Shown in pieces: positions 6,391 to 6,918 of a stretch of DNA of 6,918 bases. Under the pieces are notes generated by a model. That model saw only the letters and a program-made list of their open reading frames with translations, made no database searches and was not told the origin of the DNA. Position numbers and translations under genes: made by a program. The stretch is from contig JAQWRF010000378.1 of the NCBI GenBank assembly GCA_029243845.1, positions 1-6,918 on the forward strand. The letters run 5' to 3'. The number at the start of each line of letters is the position of its first letter. The stretch's first letter is position 1. Origin of the DNA: Planctomycetota bacterium. GTDB taxonomy: Bacteria; Planctomycetota; UBA1135.

Positions 6391-6918
6391 TCCAGGCACC
6401 CTGTGGATGATTGCATCCGCAGCTTCGTTCTCGGTGATGGCATTGGCGGCAAAAATGCTGCCCGAGATACCTGCTTTCGAAAAAGTTTTCTTTCGCAGTT
6501 TGATTTCGGTGGTCATGACCATCTATGCCTTGCGCGCTGCAGGCATTGCTCTTCATGCAAATCGCAAATGGATGCTATTGCTGCGCTCCATTTTTGGGTT
6601 TGGCGGATTAGTGTGTTATTTCGAGGCGATTGATCGCTTGCCATTGGGCACCTCGGTAACCATTTACAACACCACCCCTGTCTTTGCGGCTATCATCGGC
6701 ATAGCCGTCTTAAAAGAGAAGCACGGCATTAAACGCATCTTTTCGATTCTGCTAGCCATCGTGGGCATTGCATTTATCAAAGGTTTTGCGGTGGACGCCC
6801 CTACAGACGGCATCATCTTTGGTTTGCTCACGGCTTTCTTCTCATCGATTGCCTATTCACTAGTGCGGATATTAAATAAAAGCGAAAGCCCACTGATTAT
6901 TGTTTTAGCCTTTCCTTT
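6368..6918 (+). CDS. EamA/DMT-family membrane transporter (3' partial)
   Basis: The frame stays open to the right edge: 183 complete codons of a family usually about 280-300 residues long. The part seen has about six hydrophobic helices and matches the first EamA repeat: an entry helix (about 13-31), PAFEKVFFRS, then the conserved block RLPLGTSVTIYNTTPVFAAI followed by a LKEK turn, and the start of the second repeat (FGLLTAFFSSIAYSLVRIL). DMT proteins export or exchange small metabolites, often amino acids or sugars, across the inner membrane; the substrate cannot be read here. ATG 6368 is chosen because GGTGGA (6356-6361) lies 6 nt upstream as a fair ribosome site and because it includes the N-terminal helix. 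ATG 6407 would trim into that helix, and ATG 6350 is a longer option. The 23-nt overlap with the isoaspartyl peptidase gene suggests co-transcription and coupling. Confidence 0.88.
   Translation, partial: MILAKGFNPGTLWMIASAASFSVMALAAKMLPEIPAFEKVFFRSLISVVMTIYALRAAGIALHANRKWMLLLRSIFGFGGLVCYFEAIDRLPLGTSVTIYNTTPVFAAIIGIAVLKEKHGIKRIFSILLAIVGIAFIKGFAVDAPTDGIIFGLLTAFFSSIAYSLVRILNKSESPLIIVLAFP

Noticed and set aside
6238..6633. Short open frames on both strands over the peptidase/DMT junction
   Set aside because: They have no family-like sequence, and the DMT frame from 6368 gives a clear EamA-type protein.
1..6918. Tandem spacer-repeat arrays, tRNA genes, transposase or toxin-antitoxin genes
   Set aside because: None seen: no recurring direct repeats, no cloverleaf-like segment, and the six genes account for virtually all sequence.

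Overview
The window is almost entirely coding and appears to hold two divergent operons. Four genes read leftward and two read rightward from a 40-bp shared spacer at 5475-5514. Clear non-coding DNA is only that spacer plus a 12-nt gap at 2376-2387. No stretch longer than 300 bases lacks a gene, and I see no RNA gene, insertion sequence, integrase, phage gene or CRISPR array.

Leftward unit, in transcription order: (1) a cytoplasmic NagZ-like family 3 glycoside hydrolase (5474-4101, TTG start); (2) a sodium:solute symporter (4100-2388) whose ATG directly follows the hydrolase stop; (3) a Bax inhibitor-1/YccA family membrane protein (2375-1632); (4) a predicted secreted protein (1635 to beyond base 1) with an N-terminal sugar-binding-like beta domain, a squalene-cyclase/prenyltransferase-fold alpha-toroid and the beginning of a further beta domain. 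The last gene is cut by the window edge. It starts at a TTG that overlaps the stop of the preceding gene. It has no DXDD cyclase motif in the visible part, so its function is unknown.

Rightward unit: (5) a plant-type (Ntn-hydrolase) isoaspartyl peptidase/L-asparaginase (5515-6390); (6) an EamA/DMT-family transporter (6368 to beyond 6918) that overlaps the previous gene and is cut by the right edge.

Organism: a compact bacterial genome of mid-range GC (judged by eye), with frequent stop/start overlaps, two TTG starts and mostly weak Shine-Dalgarno sequences. The 'SDDGIKVWLNG' beta domain joined to a squalene-cyclase-like toroid, and a symporter carrying an 'RPWPWI' segment, are protein types I associate with the Planctomycetota/PVC group. 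An aquatic, gene-dense planctomycete-like lineage is my best guess, but no marker gene here settles it.

Working together (inference): an aminosugar- or glycan-releasing hydrolase, a sodium-driven importer and an isoaspartyl/beta-aspartyl peptidase would fit salvage of peptidoglycan or glycopeptide fragments. The BI-1 protein and the secreted toroid protein have no obvious place in that scheme. The toroid protein is the least understood gene in the window.
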